Source: Chitinophaga pinensis
Lineage (GTDB): Bacteria > Bacteroidota > Bacteroidia > NS11-12g > UBA9320
Assembly: GCA_945890595.1 (NCBI GenBank)
Contig: CAMDCQ010000106.1
Location: forward strand, 1 to 8,007
Length of the DNA stretch: 8,007 nt
Direction: 5' to 3'
Of this stretch, positions 6,198 to 8,007 are shown piece by piece. Below the pieces are notes generated by a model. That model had not been told where the DNA came from. It was given only the letters and a program-made list of their open reading frames with translations, and searched no databases. Made by a program: the position numbers and the translations under genes. Within the stretch, counting starts at the first letter, position 1. Every line of letters begins with the position of its first letter.

Positions 6198-8007
6198 ATG
6201 AAACTAAAAAACTACGCCGAAGGACGTTGGGTAGAACACAAAGGCGATGGATTTGAACAATACAATGCCATAACTGGAGATCTTATCAGTACTGCCAGCA
6301 GTGAAGGATTAGATTATGAGGCTATGACAGACTATGCACGCAGGATAGGCGGCAAAGCACTTCGGTCTATGACCTTTTATGAGCGTGGTTTTATGCTTAA
6401 AAAATTAGCCTTACACTTAGATAGTCTTAAAAAGAAGTACTACCAAATTAGCTACCTTTCTGGAGCTACCAAAAGCGATAGCTGGGTAGATATAGACGGC
6501 GGAATTGGGACCCTTTTTACCTATGCAAGTCTTCGACGTCAATTAGGTAATCAACGGTTTTACGTAGACGGAGATACCGCCAAAATAAGTAAGAATAACA
6601 CGTTTGTGGGTCAGCATATTATGAGCCCCAAGCAAGGTGTAGTGGTTCATATAAATGCATTTAACTTCCCCATATGGGGTATGCTCGAAAAGCTAAGCGC
6701 CAATCTAATAGCCGGCGTTCCAGCTATTGTAAAACCTTCTGAAATTACTTCCTACCTAACACAAGCCATGGTAGAAGACATTATAGCTAGTGGCATAGTA
6801 CCCGAAGGCGCAATCCAACTGGATTGTGGCAAAGGACATGGGATTCTCGACACATTGGGATCACAAGATTTAGTTACGTTTACCGGTTCAGCTACAACAG
6901 GTAGAATGTTAAAAAGCCTACCTCATATCATTCAAAATTCCATTCCATTTAACATGGAAGCTGATAGTTTGAACGCAGCCATTCTTGGGGAAGATTCTGC
7001 TCCAGGCACCGCAAACTTTGATATTTTCATTAAAGAAGTGCGTCGGGAAATGACCACCAAAGCGGGTCAAAAATGTACTGCTATTCGCCGCATAATGGTT
7101 CCTGAAAACTACTTGGAAGATGTGCAAATTGCACTCGGAAAAAGTTTAGCGCAAACAACCATTGGTGACCCTGCTAATGAAACAGTTCGCATGGGTGCTA
7201 TTGTCAATAAATCTCAAGTAGACGTTGTACGGAACCGTGTTTTGGAAATGTCCCAAAAAACACCCATTGTTTTTGGTGACTTAGAAAAATTTGAAGTAAT
7301 AGGTGCAGATGCCAACAAAGGATTTTTCCTGCCACCTATTCTTATGCTGAATGAAAACCCACTTATCAACACTGACAGTCATGATATTGAATGCTTTGGG
7401 CCTGTAAGTACGCTTATGCCTTATAATGGTATTGAAGAAGCGATTACCTTGGCTAAAATGGGAAAAGGATCTTTGGTAAGCACTATCGCAACTTCCGATG
7501 TAAATATAGCTACAGAATATGCCATTGAAGCCGCTTCTTATCACGGAAGGATTTTAATATTGAACGAAGCATCGGCACCAGAAAGCACCGGTCACGGATC
7601 TCCGATGCCACAGCTTATGCACGGTGGACCCGGAAGAGCTGGAGGAGGAGAAGAGCTAGGCGGAATAGGCAGTATAAAGCACTACTTACAACGAACCGCT
7701 TTACAAGGACACCCCAGCATGCTTACCGAAATAACCCAACGTTATCAGTATGGTGGATTTTATAAAGAAACAGATGTACATCCGTTCCGCAAGTATTTTG
7801 AAGATCTAGAAATTGGTGATACGGTAATTACCGCTAAGCATACTATTACCGTGGCAGACATCGTAAACTTTGCCAATGTGAGTGGAGATAATTTTTACGC
7901 GCACATGGATGAAACCTCTCTTGAAGGGACCACTTTTGAAGGTCGTGTAGCTCATGGTTATTTTGTACTAAGCAAAGCTGCTGGACTTTTTGTGGACGCT
8001 AAAAAAG
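6198..8007 (+). CDS. paaZ: Bifunctional oxepin-CoA hydrolase / aldehyde dehydrogenase PaaZ (3' end outside window)
   Basis: PaaZ opens the ring in aerobic phenylacetate degradation: its C-terminal hydratase-like domain hydrolyses oxepin-CoA and its N-terminal aldehyde dehydrogenase domain oxidises the resulting semialdehyde to 3-oxo-5,6-dehydrosuberyl-CoA with NADP+. The frame is open from ATG 6198 to the window end, 603 residues; E. coli PaaZ has 681, so roughly 80 are missing. The dehydrogenase domain (about 1-520) shows NAFNFPIWG (N156 onward), FTGSATTG, general base E254 in NMEADSLNAA, nucleophile C293 in TTKAGQKCTAIRRI, and ECFGPVSTL. E254 and C293 keep the spacing of E256/C295 in E. coli. 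The MaoC-like domain begins near 528 (HPFRKYFEDLEIGD) and contains SGDNFYAHMDE with D564 and H569, matching the D561/H566 pair. The distal GRVAHGYFVLSKAAGLFVD is also typical. Both active sites look intact. No other paa gene is in the window. Confidence 0.96.
   Translation, partial: MKLKNYAEGRWVEHKGDGFEQYNAITGDLISTASSEGLDYEAMTDYARRIGGKALRSMTFYERGFMLKKLALHLDSLKKKYYQISYLSGATKSDSWVDIDGGIGTLFTYASLRRQLGNQRFYVDGDTAKISKNNTFVGQHIMSPKQGVVVHINAFNFPIWGMLEKLSANLIAGVPAIVKPSEITSYLTQAMVEDIIASGIVPEGAIQLDCGKGHGILDTLGSQDLVTFTGSATTGRMLKSLPHIIQNSIPFNMEADSLNAAILGEDSAPGTANFDIFIKEVRREMTTKAGQKCTAIRRIMVPENYLEDVQIALGKSLAQTTIGDPANETVRMGAIVNKSQVDVVRNRVLEMSQKTPIVFGDLEKFEVIGADANKGFFLPPILMLNENPLINTDSHDIECFGPVSTLMPYNGIEEAITLAKMGKGSLVSTIATSDVNIATEYAIEAASYHGRILILNEASAPESTGHGSPMPQLMHGGPGRAGGGEELGGIGSIKHYLQRTALQGHPSMLTEITQRYQYGGFYKETDVHPFRKYFEDLEIGDTVITAKHTITVADIVNFANVSGDNFYAHMDETSLEGTTFEGRVAHGYFVLSKAAGLFVDAKK

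Noticed and set aside
6918..7544. Two minus-strand open frames (6918-7127 and 7281-7544)
   Set aside because: They lie inside paaZ, whose plus-strand frame encodes conserved catalytic motifs across the whole stretch; the minus-strand products resemble nothing.

Overview
The window is AT-rich and looks like chromosomal DNA of a Bacteroidota (probably Flavobacteriia) bacterium. The grounds are the TAnnTTTG-type -7 promoter elements, A-rich leaders without clear Shine-Dalgarno sequences, and the style of the proteins. The species cannot be named from the sequence. I see no tRNA, rRNA, CRISPR array, insertion sequence or phage gene.

Layout, left to right. (1) 40-1023, minus: a membrane-anchored coiled-coil protein of unknown function with its own promoter. 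(2) 1237-4011, minus: a three-gene operon, read from right to left, for the lower meta-cleavage pathway in the same order as E. coli mhpD-mhpF-mhpE. It encodes 2-keto-4-pentenoate hydratase, acetylating acetaldehyde dehydrogenase and 4-hydroxy-2-oxovalerate aldolase. The aldolase frame is interrupted by an in-frame TGA although everything on both sides is intact. (3) 4021-4087: a compact intergenic region holding a strong hairpin terminator for the gene upstream and a promoter-like sequence for the operon. (4) 4088-5221, minus: 4-hydroxyphenylpyruvate dioxygenase (hppD) with its own promoter. (5) 5284-6096, minus: a Cof-type HAD phosphatase. (6) 6198 to the window end, plus: paaZ, the bifunctional ring-opening enzyme of phenylacetate degradation, divergent from the HAD gene and cut by the window edge in its C-terminal hydratase domain.

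The theme is aromatic catabolism. HppD turns the tyrosine-derived keto acid into homogentisate. PaaZ hydrolyses and oxidises oxepin-CoA. The MhpD/F/E set converts 2-oxopent-4-enoate into pyruvate and acetyl-CoA. These are parts of three different routes placed side by side, and none is complete within the window.

No wholly new system is evident. The points most worth checking are the TGA inside the aldolase, whose local sequence looks like a one-base shift of a G relative to the expected codons; the overlapping terminator and promoter at 4021-4087; and the nearly identical promoter-to-ATG spacing in front of three separate genes.
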